Positions 7,221-16,358 are shown, counted from the stretch's first letter. The stretch: 64,000 nucleotides of DNA from an uncultured Chloroflexota bacterium (GCA_937901745.1 CALGSZ010000106.1:186001-250000); one strand, 5' to 3'. A program made the numbers and translations. Notes: generated by a model not told the origin, from the sequence alone.

Positions 7221-9146
7221 TTGACTGTGACGACGCAAACGAATACGAAGCCGACATCCTACGACGCGAGCGCGATTCAGGTCCTCGAGGGCCTGGAGGC
7301 GGTCCGCCGGCGCCCCGGGATGTACATCGGCAGCACCGACCAGCGCGGGCTCCATCACCTCGTCCGCGAGATCGTCGACAACTCAGTTGACGAGGCGCTG
7401 GCCGGCTACTGCGACACGATCGTCGTGCGCATCGCCAAGGATGGCGTCGTGACCGTGACGGACAACGGCCGCGGCATCCCTGTTGATAAGCATCCGCGCA
7501 TGAACAAGTCGGCTCTCGAGGTGATCATGACGGTCCTCCACGCCGGCGGTAAGTTCGGCGGAGGCGGCTACAAGGTCTCCGGCGGTCTGCACGGCGTAGG
7601 CGCGTCGGTCGTCAACGCGCTCTCCGAGTGGTGCCGCGTCGAGGTCCGTCGCGATGGCAAGCTCTACCGCCAGGAGTACAAGCGCGGCGTCCCGACGACC
7701 AAGGTCCGCGAGGTGGGCACGGTAGCCCCGAACGATCACGGGACGACAACCTCGTTTCTCGCTGACAGGGAGATCTTCACCGGCGGGCTCGACTACAACT
7801 TCGACATGCTCGCGCAGTGGTTCCGCGAGACGGCCTATTTGACCAAGGGCTTGCGCCTGACACTGATCGACGAGCGTTCCGACCGGGAGATGACCTTCTA
7901 CTTTGAGGGCGGGATCGTCTCCTTCGTGCGGCATCTGAACCGCAACCGGCAGGTGCTCCACGATCGGCCGTTCTACGTCATGCGCGAGACGCCGGTCTGC
8001 CTGGTCGAGGTCGCGCTGCAGTACAACGACAGCTACGGTGAGTCGACGCACTCCTTCGCCAACAACATCAACACCGTCGACGGCGGCACGCATCTCTCCG
8101 GCTTCAAGTCGGCGTTGACGCGGACGATCAACGACTATGCCAAGCGCAACGGCTTCCTGAAGGGGGACGAGTCCCTCTCCGGTGAGGACGTGCGGGAAGG
8201 CCTGACGGCAATCGTCAGCGTCAAGCTCAGTGAGCCGCAGTTCGAGGGTCAGACGAAGGGCAAGCTCGGGAACGCGGAAGTCGCCGGCGCCGTGCAGACG
8301 GTCGTGAACGAGGCGCTTGGCGCATTCCTCGAGGAGAACCCGCAGGTCGCGCGCCGGATTATCGAGAAGTGCGTGACCGCGGCGCGTGCCCGCGAGGCCG
8401 CGCGGAAGGCTCGCGAGCTCGTGCAGCGCAAGGGCAGCCTCGATTCCTTCAACCTGCCGGGCAAGCTTGCCGACTGCACCGAGCGTGACCCGAGCCGCGC
8501 CGAGCTGTACATCGTCGAGGGTGATAGCGCTGGCGGCAGCGCCAAGCAGGGACGCGATCGCCGCTTCCAGGCCATTCTCCCGTTGCGCGGCAAGATCCTC
8601 AACGTCGAGAAGGCCCGGCTCGACAAGATCTTGCAGAACAACGAGATTCGGGCGCTCATCACCGCGCTGGGCACCGGCGTGGGCGAGCAGTTCGATAAGA
8701 GCAAGCTGCGCTATCACCGCGTCATCGTGATGACCGACGCGGACGTCGACGGCGCGCACATCCGGACGCTGCTGCTGACATTCTTCTACCGCCACCTCGA
8801 GCAGTTGATCCTCGACGGTCACCTCTTCATCGCCCAGCCGCCGCTCTACCGGATCAGGGCCGGGAAGGAAGAGGTCTGGGCGTACAACGAGGAGCAGCGC
8901 GAGGAAGCGCTCAAGCGGCTTGGCGAGAAGGCCGAGGTTCAGCGCTACAAAGGTCTCGGCGAGATGAATCCCGAGCAGCTGTGGGCGACGACGATGGACC
9001 CGGTTCGCCGCACGCTGATGCAGGTGACGATCGAGGATGGCGTGTCGGCGGACGAGACTTTCGACATGCTAATGGGCACTGCCGTGCCACCGCGCAAGAA
9101 GTTCATCCAGACGCACGCGCGCGAAGTCGTCAACCTGGACATCTAA
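7221..9146 (+). CDS. gyrB: DNA gyrase subunit B (type IIA topoisomerase ATPase subunit)
   Basis: ATPase and TOPRIM subunit of gyrase, which introduces negative supercoils. The 641-residue protein has the GHKL ATPase motifs EIVDNSVDEALAG, DNGRGIPVD and GGLHGVGASVVNALS. The TOPRIM region follows with EGDSAGGSAKQGRDRRFQA, LPLRGKILNVEKAR and DADVDGAHIRTLLLTFFYR, and the C-terminus carries QRYKGLGEMNPEQLW. The length fits a short GyrB without the proteobacterial insert. The start is a TTG with GAGGAG (7205-7210) ten bases upstream; a GTG two codons later is the alternative. gyrA is not in the window. ParE cannot be strictly excluded, but only one such gene is seen. Confidence 0.95.
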   Translation: MTVTTQTNTKPTSYDASAIQVLEGLEAVRRRPGMYIGSTDQRGLHHLVREIVDNSVDEALAGYCDTIVVRIAKDGVVTVTDNGRGIPVDKHPRMNKSALEVIMTVLHAGGKFGGGGYKVSGGLHGVGASVVNALSEWCRVEVRRDGKLYRQEYKRGVPTTKVREVGTVAPNDHGTTTSFLADREIFTGGLDYNFDMLAQWFRETAYLTKGLRLTLIDERSDREMTFYFEGGIVSFVRHLNRNRQVLHDRPFYVMRETPVCLVEVALQYNDSYGESTHSFANNINTVDGGTHLSGFKSALTRTINDYAKRNGFLKGDESLSGEDVREGLTAIVSVKLSEPQFEGQTKGKLGNAEVAGAVQTVVNEALGAFLEENPQVARRIIEKCVTAARAREAARKARELVQRKGSLDSFNLPGKLADCTERDPSRAELYIVEGDSAGGSAKQGRDRRFQAILPLRGKILNVEKARLDKILQNNEIRALITALGTGVGEQFDKSKLRYHRVIVMTDADVDGAHIRTLLLTFFYRHLEQLILDGHLFIAQPPLYRIRAGKEEVWAYNEEQREEALKRLGEKAEVQRYKGLGEMNPEQLWATTMDPVRRTLMQVTIEDGVSADETFDMLMGTAVPPRKKFIQTHAREVVNLDI

Positions 9147-9175
9147 GCGTCGATCAGACAAGAAACGGAACGTGC

Positions 9176-9197
9176 GGGGCGAGGCAACCCTCGCCCC
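9176..9197 (+). terminator. GC-rich hairpin between gyrB and plsX
   Basis: Perfect 9-bp stem (9176-9184 with 9189-9197) and a 4-base loop, 30 bases after the gyrB stop. Only scattered T residues follow, so this may be a weak terminator or RNA-stabilising structure rather than a strong intrinsic terminator. Confidence 0.5.
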
Positions 9198-9222
9198 CAT
9201 TCATTCCAAGGAGCGGGCAGGA

Positions 9223-10221
9223 ATGCGGATCGCGGTCGACGCGATGGGCGGGGACGCCGGCCCGGCCGTGGTCGTGCCTGGAGCCATCGAAGGCGCTCGC
9301 CGGTTCGGCGTCGCGCTGACGCTCGTCGGCGCCACGAGCGAGATCGATCGAGCGCTTGGGGGCGTCTCTCAGGAAGGCGTCGATCTGACCATCGTTGACG
9401 CGCCGGAGACGATCGGAATGGATGAGCATCCGTCGCTCGCCGTTCGTCGCCGGTCGCAATCCAGTATCCACTTGGCGCTCGAGCAGGTGAAATCCGGGAA
9501 CGCGGCGGCGATGGTCTCCGCCGGCAACAGCGGCGCGGTCATGGCCGCCGCGCTCTTGATCCTCGGCCGCATCCCCGGCATCGAACGGCCCGCGATCGGC
9601 TCGGTAATCCCGTCGGCTACCGGCCGCTCGCTCCTCCTCGATCTCGGCGCTGTCACCGATCCCCGTCCGCAGCACCTCGTGCAGATCGCCCGGATGGGCG
9701 CGATCGCGGCGAGCGCGACGCTCGGCGTTGTTCAGCCCAGGGTCGCGCTCCTCTCGAACGGCTCGGAGCCCACCAAGGGAAATCGCCTGGTCCAGGAGGT
9801 CTTCCCCCTCCTCCAAGCCGAGCAGGATCTGAACTTCGTCGGCAACATCGAGGGGAATGACCTGTTCCACGGGAAGGCCGATGTGATCGTCACCGATGGC
9901 TTCACCGGCAACATCGCGCTCAAGACGGCGGAGGGCACCGTCTCGCTCATCACCGAGGCATTGCGCGCGGAAGTGACCCGCACGCTCCCGCGGAAGCTCG
10001 CCGCGCTCGTGCTGCGTCCGGCGTTTCGCTCCTTGCGTGCCCGGATGGATTACCGAGAGGTTGGAGGGGCGCCGCTCCTCGGCGTGAACGGAGTCGCGGT
10101 CATCGCGCACGGGCGATCTGATCAGCGGGCCATCGCAAACGCCATAGGGGTCGCCAAGCACGTAGTGGAGGCAGGGCTCGTTCAGGCGATCGCCGAAGAT
10201 ATGAAGAGACGCGCCGGCTAA
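9223..10221 (+). CDS. plsX: Phosphate acyltransferase PlsX
   Basis: Converts acyl-ACP to acyl-phosphate, the first step of the PlsX/PlsY route to phosphatidic acid. The 332-residue protein begins MRIAVDAMGGDAGP, the PlsX hallmark, and shows MVSAGNSGAVMAAALLILGR, VTDPRPQHLVQIARMG, NGSEPTKGN, FVGNIEGNDLF, VIVTDGFTGNIALK and GGAPLLGVNGVAVIAHG. The ATG at 9223 has AAGGAG (9208-9213) at the right distance. It is not next to fabD/fabH/acpP as in many bacteria; here it follows gyrB and faces the HU gene convergently. Confidence 0.95.
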   Translation: MRIAVDAMGGDAGPAVVVPGAIEGARRFGVALTLVGATSEIDRALGGVSQEGVDLTIVDAPETIGMDEHPSLAVRRRSQSSIHLALEQVKSGNAAAMVSAGNSGAVMAAALLILGRIPGIERPAIGSVIPSATGRSLLLDLGAVTDPRPQHLVQIARMGAIAASATLGVVQPRVALLSNGSEPTKGNRLVQEVFPLLQAEQDLNFVGNIEGNDLFHGKADVIVTDGFTGNIALKTAEGTVSLITEALRAEVTRTLPRKLAALVLRPAFRSLRARMDYREVGGAPLLGVNGVAVIAHGRSDQRAIANAIGVAKHVVEAGLVQAIAEDMKRRAG

Positions 10222-10234
10222 TGATACCGGCGCG
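10210..10234. terminator. Shared hairpin between convergent plsX and HU genes
   Basis: Perfect 8-bp GC-rich stem (10210-10217 with 10227-10234) whose loop contains the plsX stop codon. It is symmetric, so it could act in both directions. No T-run follows on either strand, so termination is inferred from position only. Confidence 0.45.
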
Positions 10235-10283
10235 CCAAGCCTTCTGTTGGGGTTGGGCAGAGAATATCGAGGATCTCTTGTCG

Positions 10284-10568
10284 CTACGCGCTGGAATCGC
10301 CGACGGCTCGCTTGAGGCTGGCCCCGGCCTTGAACGTCGGGCTCTTGCGCGGACCGATGGTGATCTCCTGGCGAGTCTGCGGATTGCGACCCACCCGAGC
10401 AGGCCGGTCCACGACGCGGAAGGAGCCGAAGCCGCTGATCGCGACTTCCTCGCCCTTCGCCAGCGTCTCCTCGATCGTCTGGAAGACCGCGTTGACGACG
10501 GGCGTGACCCGGCTCTCTGGCAATTGCGCCTGCTTCGCAACTTCGCGAATGAGATCCTGTTTGCGCAT
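10284..10568 (-). CDS. hup: HU-family DNA-binding protein
   Basis: Small histone-like protein that bends and compacts DNA as a dimer. The 94-residue product starts MRKQDLIREVAKQAQL and contains EEVAISGFGSFRVVDRPAR and GRNPQTRQEITIGPRKSPTF, the DNABII family arm and signature, with the proline at the arm tip in place. The ATG at 10568 has a GGGGGAGG ribosome site directly upstream, which rules out the longer in-frame ATG at 10598. It is transcribed on its own, facing plsX. Confidence 0.95.
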   Translation of the reverse strand: MRKQDLIREVAKQAQLPESRVTPVVNAVFQTIEETLAKGEEVAISGFGSFRVVDRPARVGRNPQTRQEITIGPRKSPTFKAGASLKRAVGDSSA

Positions 10569-10776
10569 GTTCCTCCCCCTTGCCAAACTGCCCAGCACTC
10601 CAGGCCGGCCAGCCAGCGACGCCGCTTTCGTCCGGCTTGGCCAGTGAGTCTAACACTTTTGTCCGTAGAATGCGCAAATTGCCGCGGGAAACGTGTCTCA
10701 GACGCCTCCAAACAAGGGTCTCAGCCCCTTCCGACAGTGTGCGTAAAGGCTCCGAACGGCGTTCGCCACACCTTCG

Positions 10777-11529
10777 TTATGTCTCGAGCGGCACCGCATC
10801 CCAACTCTCGCCAAAGCCACAGAGCCAGTTCAGTGCGTGGAGCCGCGCGCCCGCAATGGCAGCGATTTCCTCGATTCGGTCGCGATCCAGCGCTGTCACG
10901 GCCACACCGTCCACCGAGAAATCCTCATTCTCAGGCTGGGAAATCAGACCTGCCTCCGCGGCTTCTCGGGTCACCTCGCGGATGAGGCCGGTCAATTCTG
11001 ACCGTGCCTTGCCCTTCGCCTCGCGCCGATCTTGCTCGATGTTCGCCCGCCAGAGCCACAATTCGGCCCGTTCCCGCTCGCGAGCGATCTCTTCCTCACC
11101 TCGCAGTTCGATGGCGTCCTTGAACGGCGCAACCGCACCCCACGGAGCCGGAATCTGGTCCAATACGGGCGCGAGATTCGCCGGTGCCGTCGACGACGGT
11201 ATCTCGGCAAGCCCGGCGGCCCAAGCCAGCGCAGCGAGTGCCTCGCCGGCCCAAAGCGCCGCCGCGACGCCGTCCGGGGAAAGCCGCCCGACTGGGGTTT
11301 CAATCAGGCGCAGCTCCTCCGCGGTCGCTTGACGAGTCAGGCTCTCCTGATCCAGCCATGCGCGTAGGTCGAATCGCTCCGCCTCTGGGTCTTCCTGGAG
11401 AAGCGACTGAGACGTTGGCATCTCCAGGAAGAGACGACGGTAAACCGTTGCCAGCACAACGATTCGCGCGCCTACCTCGTCCGGCGGTCGCAGTTGGATG
11501 TCAATCTCGTCCGGCTCTGTAGTCGCCAC
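10777..11529 (-). CDS. DUF4272 domain-containing protein
   Basis: A 250-residue soluble protein matching the DUF4272 pattern as I know it: an early RIVVLATVYRRLF helix, a central ALWAGEALAALAWAAG segment, an ERAELWLWRANIE helix and the closing ARLHALNWLCGFGESWDAV. The family has no firmly established function. The start is a GTG without a clear ribosome site, nine bases after the preceding small gene, so translational coupling is likely. Transcribed with the DUF5808 gene. Confidence 0.72.
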   Translation of the reverse strand: MATTEPDEIDIQLRPPDEVGARIVVLATVYRRLFLEMPTSQSLLQEDPEAERFDLRAWLDQESLTRQATAEELRLIETPVGRLSPDGVAAALWAGEALAALAWAAGLAEIPSSTAPANLAPVLDQIPAPWGAVAPFKDAIELRGEEEIARERERAELWLWRANIEQDRREAKGKARSELTGLIREVTREAAEAGLISQPENEDFSVDGVAVTALDRDRIEEIAAIAGARLHALNWLCGFGESWDAVPLET

Positions 11530-11538
11530 GAGACCACG

Positions 11539-11730
11539 CTACCGCTTCCGGCGGAGAAGCCAGAAGCCGAGAATTCCCGCGACGATCAGCCAGGCCTTCG
11601 GCTGGGCCATGTTGAGCGTCCAGCCGAGACCAATCCGGTGGGGGACGACCAAGCGCGGGTCATCCGGATCGGCGTAGATCACGCCGAGTTTCCAGGGATT
11701 GCTCTTCACCTCGTGGACGATCTCACTCAT
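11539..11730 (-). CDS. Small membrane protein, DUF5808-like
   Basis: A 63-residue protein with an N-terminal soluble part ending in RLVVPHRIGLGWTLNMAQP and one C-terminal hydrophobic span (AWLIVAGILGFWLL) followed by RRKR. The GWTLN motif followed by a transmembrane helix is characteristic of DUF5808 domains, which are found in Chloroflexota and Firmicutes membrane proteins. GGGAGGAGC stands just upstream of the ATG. First gene of a two-gene unit with the DUF4272 gene; function unknown. Confidence 0.75.
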   Translation of the reverse strand: MSEIVHEVKSNPWKLGVIYADPDDPRLVVPHRIGLGWTLNMAQPKAWLIVAGILGFWLLRRKR

Positions 11731-11812
11731 TCACTGCTCCTCCCTCTCAGAGCCACTGATGGCCACACCGCCGTCAATACGTGTAGAGTAGCGTCGTGAG
11801 TGCCTTTGGGGA

Positions 11813-12712
11813 ATGGAAAGTATGGATATGACTGATCAATCGCCGATCTCCCGCCAAGTGACGATTGTCGAAGTCGGACCGCGCGACGGCTTGCAGAATG
11901 AGCCCGGCGTCGTCCCGACGGATGCGAAGATCGCCTTCATCGAGGCGCTTGCCGATGCCGGGCTCCCGGTGGTCGAGGCGACGAGCTTCGTCAGCCCGTC
12001 CGCCGTCCCGCAGCTTGCCGACGCCGGCGAGGTCATGAGCCGGCTGCGGAGGAAGCCGGACGTGCGGTATCCGGTGCTCGTCCCGAACGAGCGCGGTCTC
12101 GAGCGGGCATTGGCGGTTGGAGTCGATGCGATCGCGCTCTTCACCGCGGCGACGGACGCCTTCTGCCAGGCGAACATCCGCTGCACGATCGATGAGTCGT
12201 TCGCCCGGTTCGAGCCGGTCGTCGCCAAGGCGCGAAACGCGGGTCTCTGGATCCGCGGCTACGTTTCCGTCGCATTTCACTGCCCCTTCAGCGGGCCGGT
12301 CGAGCCTGAAGCCGCCATCGCGGTCGGCGAACGTCTCCTAACACTCGGCTGTGACGAGATCTGCCTCGCGGACACGATCGGCACGGCGCAGCCAGATGAG
12401 GTCGGCCAGCTGCTGTCCGTCGCGCGAGATCGCTTGCCATTTGAGCGGTTGGCCCTGCACTTCCACGACACCCACGGGCAGGCCATCGCCAATGCCGGCG
12501 TCGGCTATGACGCGGGAATCCGGATTTTCGACGGGGCTGCCGGTGGGCTGGGAGGCTGCCCGTTCGCTCCCGGCGCGCCGGGCAATGTCGCGACCGAGGC
12601 GCTAGTCGGCTATTTCGAGGAGCGGGGAGTCGCGACCGGCGTTGACCGGCAAGCAGTAATCGCGGCCGTGCAGGCGCTGCGCGCATCGCTTCCCGCCAGC
12701 GCTCCAGCGTGA
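11813..12712 (+). CDS. Hydroxymethylglutaryl-CoA lyase-family protein (DRE-TIM metallolyase)
   Basis: DRE-TIM barrel enzyme that cleaves 3-hydroxy-3-methylglutaryl-CoA to acetyl-CoA and acetoacetate, as in leucine catabolism. The 299-residue protein has VEVGPRDGLQNE with the catalytic Arg-Asp pair, VEATSFVSP, the metal ligands in LHFHDTHGQAIAN, and the active-site cysteine loop GGLGGCPFAPGAPGN. The start is uncertain: ATGs at 11813, 11822 and 11828 are all possible and no strong ribosome site decides. No other leucine-degradation gene is adjacent, so lyase activity on a related hydroxyacyl-CoA is possible. Confidence 0.88.
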   Translation: MESMDMTDQSPISRQVTIVEVGPRDGLQNEPGVVPTDAKIAFIEALADAGLPVVEATSFVSPSAVPQLADAGEVMSRLRRKPDVRYPVLVPNERGLERALAVGVDAIALFTAATDAFCQANIRCTIDESFARFEPVVAKARNAGLWIRGYVSVAFHCPFSGPVEPEAAIAVGERLLTLGCDEICLADTIGTAQPDEVGQLLSVARDRLPFERLALHFHDTHGQAIANAGVGYDAGIRIFDGAAGGLGGCPFAPGAPGNVATEALVGYFEERGVATGVDRQAVIAAVQALRASLPASAPA

Positions 12713-12728
12713 TGCCCGGGCAGTGCCG

Positions 12729-13559
12729 ATGCGTCGCTCGCCCCCATACTCGCGGTATGCCGAGGTCTACGACAAGATCGGTCAGCGCGTCTTTGGAGAG
12801 CACATCGCCGAAGCGACCTTGGCCTGGCTGTCCGAGCGCGGCGTCCAACCTCGCCGCATCGCGGATTTGGCCTGCGGCACCGGCGCCGCGACGCTCGTCT
12901 TTGCCGCGATCGGCGCCACGGTTTATGGAGTTGACCGCTCGCCGGAGATGCTCGCAGTGGCGGCTAAGGTGATGACCGATGCCGGGTTGAGCGTCGAATG
13001 GCTCTGCCAGGATATTCGCGATCTCTGTCTGCCGGAACCGGTTGACCTCGCAACGTGCTTCTTCGATAGCGTCAACTACTTGACCGAAGACGGGGATCTG
13101 CCGCGCTTCTTCGCGCGCGTCCACCACGCTCTGGTCCCGGGCGGCTACTTCGTCTTCGATCTCAATACCCGCCGCCGGCTCGCCGATGCCTGGGGCGACG
13201 CCTGCATCATTGCCGCCGACCGCGAGGATCTCTTCGGAATTTACCGAAGTTGGTTTGATCCGGCGACCGATCTCTCCCCCCTCCAGCTCACCTTCTTCGT
13301 CCGCGACGACAGTCAGCCGTCTGAATCTTGCTGGGTGCGCTTCGACGAAGAGCACGTTGAGCGCGCCTACGCGCTGGCGGATGTCGCGGCTTGGTTAGCG
13401 GACGCCGGATTCGATGTGGTGGATGTCCGCGCGTTCAACGACGGTCCCGGCACGCTGGACGGCCCCGGATCCGAAGAGAGTGAGCGCGTCGTCTTCTTCG
13501 CTCGCAAGCCGGACGACGATCACTCGCAATCAGGAAGCGCATGGGCTTCTGGATCGTGA
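12729..13559 (+). CDS. Class I SAM-dependent methyltransferase
   Basis: About 276 residues. The opening SRYAEVYDKIG is typical of this methyltransferase group, followed by SAM motif I IADLACGTGAATLVFA, the acidic end of strand 2 in VYGVDRSPEML, motif II CQDIRDLCLP and the post-II segment VDLATCFFDSVNYL, then LVPGGYFVFDLNT. Substrate unknown. An in-frame GTG at 12723 is an alternative start. The gene follows the HMG-CoA-lyase-like gene by 16 bases and overlaps the next gene by 19 bases, so all three are probably co-transcribed. Confidence 0.85.
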   Translation: MRRSPPYSRYAEVYDKIGQRVFGEHIAEATLAWLSERGVQPRRIADLACGTGAATLVFAAIGATVYGVDRSPEMLAVAAKVMTDAGLSVEWLCQDIRDLCLPEPVDLATCFFDSVNYLTEDGDLPRFFARVHHALVPGGYFVFDLNTRRRLADAWGDACIIAADREDLFGIYRSWFDPATDLSPLQLTFFVRDDSQPSESCWVRFDEEHVERAYALADVAAWLADAGFDVVDVRAFNDGPGTLDGPGSEESERVVFFARKPDDDHSQSGSAWASGS

Positions 13560-14242
13560 TCTCGCTGGTGGTTCTCGCCAGCATCGCGGTCATCATCGCC
13601 GTTCTGGCGGAGGCGGATGAATCGCGGATGCCCCGCGGCCGAGCTACTGGCCCAATCCAGCTGATGATCCTCGGCACCTCGGCGTCGACCGGCACATCAG
13701 AGTCAGACCCGAGCTGGGTCGAGCGTCTATGTGACGCACTCGCAGAGCGAGTGCGGCCGTTCGATGCCACCGCGCCGGGCATGCGGCTGCCGGAGGGCAA
13801 TGCCGTTAGTCCGCTCGCAGTCCTGCAAGACACTCCAGACATCGCAGTTATCTGGATCGGACCTGACGACTTCCTGGCGGGCCTCGATCTAGGTGGGTTC
13901 GAGCGCGGACTCGGCTCGCTCCTGACCTCGCTCGCTGAAGCTGGCGCTCGCATCGTGATCCTGGACCTTCCCGATCTCGTCCAGCTCGTCGACACGGCCG
14001 AGGAGGACCGTGCGAGCGTTCGCGCCGAGCTGCGGCGTTGGAACGCCACAATCTCGCGCCTGGCTGCTGCTCACCGCGCCACGCTCATCGCCGTCCATGA
14101 CCAGCTTCAGGCTGGCGCGGACAAGCTGTACGGCGAGTCGCCGCAAGGCCTTATCCTGACGGCAGAGGGGCATGAGCTCCTCGCTGAGCTTGTCCGCCCG
14201 GCAGTCGAGCGGCTGTTGGCAGCGGACACCTCACCGACCTAG
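13541..14242 (+). CDS. Membrane-anchored SGNH/GDSL-hydrolase-like protein with degenerate active site
   Basis: A 233-residue protein with one N-terminal hydrophobic span (ISLVVLASIAVIIAVLA) and an SGNH-like body. Block I reads LGTSASTGTSESDPSW where active enzymes have GDSxTxG. Block III reads VIWIGPDDFL where GxND is expected. The final block reads PQGLILTAEGHELLAE where active enzymes have a D-x-x-H pair (as in DGLHLTAEGH): the Asp is Gln and the His is Ile. The fold assignment is therefore by pattern and hydrolase activity is doubtful. It overlaps the methyltransferase gene and has AGGAAG just upstream of the ATG. Confidence 0.65.
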   Translation: MGFWIVISLVVLASIAVIIAVLAEADESRMPRGRATGPIQLMILGTSASTGTSESDPSWVERLCDALAERVRPFDATAPGMRLPEGNAVSPLAVLQDTPDIAVIWIGPDDFLAGLDLGGFERGLGSLLTSLAEAGARIVILDLPDLVQLVDTAEEDRASVRAELRRWNATISRLAAAHRATLIAVHDQLQAGADKLYGESPQGLILTAEGHELLAELVRPAVERLLAADTSPT

Positions 14243-14313
14243 GAAGCTACGAGTCTTCAGGTGGCAAATGAGAGCGCCACATCGGCGCCAAGGCGAAAGG
14301 ACGAACGGCTAAC

Positions 14314-15372
14314 GTGGAAGAGAGAGCCCTGAACTTCCTGCGTCGTCTCCTCGATGCACCCGGACCCTCCGGGTTCGAGCGCGCCCCGGCACGCGTCTGG
14401 CGTGAGGAGGCGTTGACCTTCGCCGACGAGGTCTTTCATGACGTCCTCGGCAACTCCTACGCCCGGCTGCGCAACGAAGGGGCCCCTAAGGTGGTCATCG
14501 AGGGGCATATCGACGAGATCGGGCTGCAAATTACGCACATTGACGAGCAGGGATACTGTTGGTTCGACGCCATCGGCGGGTGGGACACCCAGGTGCTCGT
14601 CGGTCAGCGCGTCCGGATCGCGGGCAACGATGGTGACGTCATTGGAGTCATTGGCCGGAAGGCGAAGCACATCCTGAGCAAAGAGGAGCAGGACCGGGCA
14701 CCGGACCTCCGCGATTTGTGGATCGATATCGGAGCGAAGGACCGGGAGGATGCGCTGCGCCGGGTGACGGTCGGGGATCCGGCGGTGATCGATGCCGGGT
14801 TTGTCCAGATCACCGACGATCTGTGCGTCTCACGCGGCATGGACAATCGCGTAGGCGCCTTCGTCGCGCTCGAAGCGGCGCGCTTGCTGGCGGAGGACCG
14901 GCCCGCTCTCGATATCTACGCCGTGGCCGCGACGCAGGAGGAAGTCTCCTTCGCTGGCGCCTACACGGCCACCTTCCGCCTCGCTCCGGCGGTCGCCATC
15001 GTCATTGACGTCACGCACGCCACGGACTACCCAGGCGCGGACAAGAAGCGAGACGGCGAGGTCAAGCTCGGCGGCGGCCCGGTGTTGACGCGAGGTGCGT
15101 CGCTCAATCCGGTCGTGTTCGAGGGGCTGCGCGAGGCAGCCCGCCGACTGGGGCTGGATTGCCCGATCCAGGGAGCGGCGCGCTCGAGCGGCACGGACGC
15201 AGACGCGATGATTCGCACCGGCGCGGGCACTGCAACCGGTCTCGTTTCGATCCCGAACCGCTACATGCACTCCCCGAACGAAGTCGTCAGCCTCAGCGAT
15301 CTCGAGAACGCCGCGCGGCTTATCGCGGAATTCGTGCGCACCATCACGCCGGAGTCGGACTTTCGACCGTAG
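14314..15372 (+). CDS. M42-family metallopeptidase (glutamyl aminopeptidase / deblocking aminopeptidase type)
   Basis: Dinuclear zinc aminopeptidase that usually forms a large tetrahedral dodecamer. The 352-residue protein has the metal and catalytic residues in order: EGHIDEIGL (His, Asp), SRGMDNRVGAF (bridging Asp), ATQEEVSFAGA (Glu pair), IVIDVTHATD (Asp) and MHSPNEVVSLSD (His). The start is GTG with AAAGGA upstream. A second M42 gene is at 31681-32739. Convergent with mutM. Confidence 0.92.
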   Translation: MEERALNFLRRLLDAPGPSGFERAPARVWREEALTFADEVFHDVLGNSYARLRNEGAPKVVIEGHIDEIGLQITHIDEQGYCWFDAIGGWDTQVLVGQRVRIAGNDGDVIGVIGRKAKHILSKEEQDRAPDLRDLWIDIGAKDREDALRRVTVGDPAVIDAGFVQITDDLCVSRGMDNRVGAFVALEAARLLAEDRPALDIYAVAATQEEVSFAGAYTATFRLAPAVAIVIDVTHATDYPGADKKRDGEVKLGGGPVLTRGASLNPVVFEGLREAARRLGLDCPIQGAARSSGTDADAMIRTGAGTATGLVSIPNRYMHSPNEVVSLSDLENAARLIAEFVRTITPESDFRP

Positions 15373-15434
15373 CACTTAGCAGCGCACGCGCCCTCGGGGG
15401 TGACAGGTCAGGACGCGGTATCAATCACGGGAGG

Positions 15435-16358
15435 TTACGCCACGCGCGTAGGCTCGGCAGCTGGGCGAGAGGATGACACCGGCCGGCTGCCGGCCGCGGG
15501 CTCGAGGGGCTGGCATTTCGGGCAGAAATAGGTTCCACGGCCGCCGACCTGGATCTTGGCGATAGGAGTCCCGCACGTTGGGCATGGCTCGCCCTTCCGC
15601 GCGTGGACTGCCGGAAAGCCATCGATCGGATACGCCTTGCCGTGACGGATCTTCGCTCCGCCCTGCTCGATGCCGCGCTCCAGCGCCCAAACGATGGCTT
15701 CACGTAGGCGCGGCACCGCTTCCTTCGGCACCGCTTTCGCCGGCGTCAGTGGGTGGATGCCCGCCCGGTGGAGCGCCTCGTCTACATAGATGTTGCCCAA
15801 TCCGGCAATCACTGATTGGTCGAGAAGGACTTGCTTGATCGGGATCGAGCGCCGAGCAAGCCGGTCCGCGAGCGCCTCGACGCTGATCAATTCAGGCCCG
15901 ATCGCCTCCGGCCCGAGGTCCAGGCTCTCCAGCACCGCCTCAACGTCTTCGGTGGGCAGAAGCCGAATCCAGCCGAACTGTCTCACGTCGCTGAGATAGA
16001 GAATCGTGCCGTCGGTGAATCGGAACTCGACGTGCGTGGAGCGATGCGGATACGGCCCGTCCGGGTCTGGGACTGGGTGACCGGCGGTGTGGCGTGTGCC
16101 GTCCGGGAGATGAACCGACAGCTGACCGGCGAGCTTGAAGTGGATCATCAAGCTCCAGCCGCCGGTGAAGTCAATCGTCAACACCTTGGCGCGGCGCCGA
16201 GCGCCGATGACACGCTGGCCGACGAGCGGGTCGAGGGTGGGATTCGGCGAATACCGAAGGAGCTTCGGCAAGCGCACCTCGACGGACGCGACCTCGCGCC
16301 CGACCAGCACGCGCTCGACGATTCGCCGCGCGGTTTCAACCTCAGGGAGCTCTGGCAC
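15435..16358 (-). CDS. mutM: Formamidopyrimidine-DNA glycosylase (Fpg)
   Basis: Bifunctional glycosylase/AP lyase that removes 8-oxoguanine and formamidopyrimidines. The 307-residue protein begins MPELPEVETARRIVE, giving the catalytic N-terminal Pro-Glu after methionine removal, so the GTG start at 16358 is fixed. Other features are RRRAKVLTIDF with the conserved Lys, IIKQ-type PIKQVLLDQSVIAGLGNIYV helix region, and a C-terminal zinc finger CPTCGTPIAKIQ then FCPKCQ. Fpg rather than Nei is indicated by GLGNIYVDEAL and the intact zinc finger. Confidence 0.95.
   Translation of the reverse strand: MPELPEVETARRIVERVLVGREVASVEVRLPKLLRYSPNPTLDPLVGQRVIGARRRAKVLTIDFTGGWSLMIHFKLAGQLSVHLPDGTRHTAGHPVPDPDGPYPHRSTHVEFRFTDGTILYLSDVRQFGWIRLLPTEDVEAVLESLDLGPEAIGPELISVEALADRLARRSIPIKQVLLDQSVIAGLGNIYVDEALHRAGIHPLTPAKAVPKEAVPRLREAIVWALERGIEQGGAKIRHGKAYPIDGFPAVHARKGEPCPTCGTPIAKIQVGGRGTYFCPKCQPLEPAAGSRPVSSSRPAAEPTRVA

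Noticed and set aside
7383..8822. 479-codon open frame antisense to gyrB.
   Set aside because: Shadow frame in a high-GC gene; composition is Leu/Ala/Asp-rich noise and gyrB is certain.
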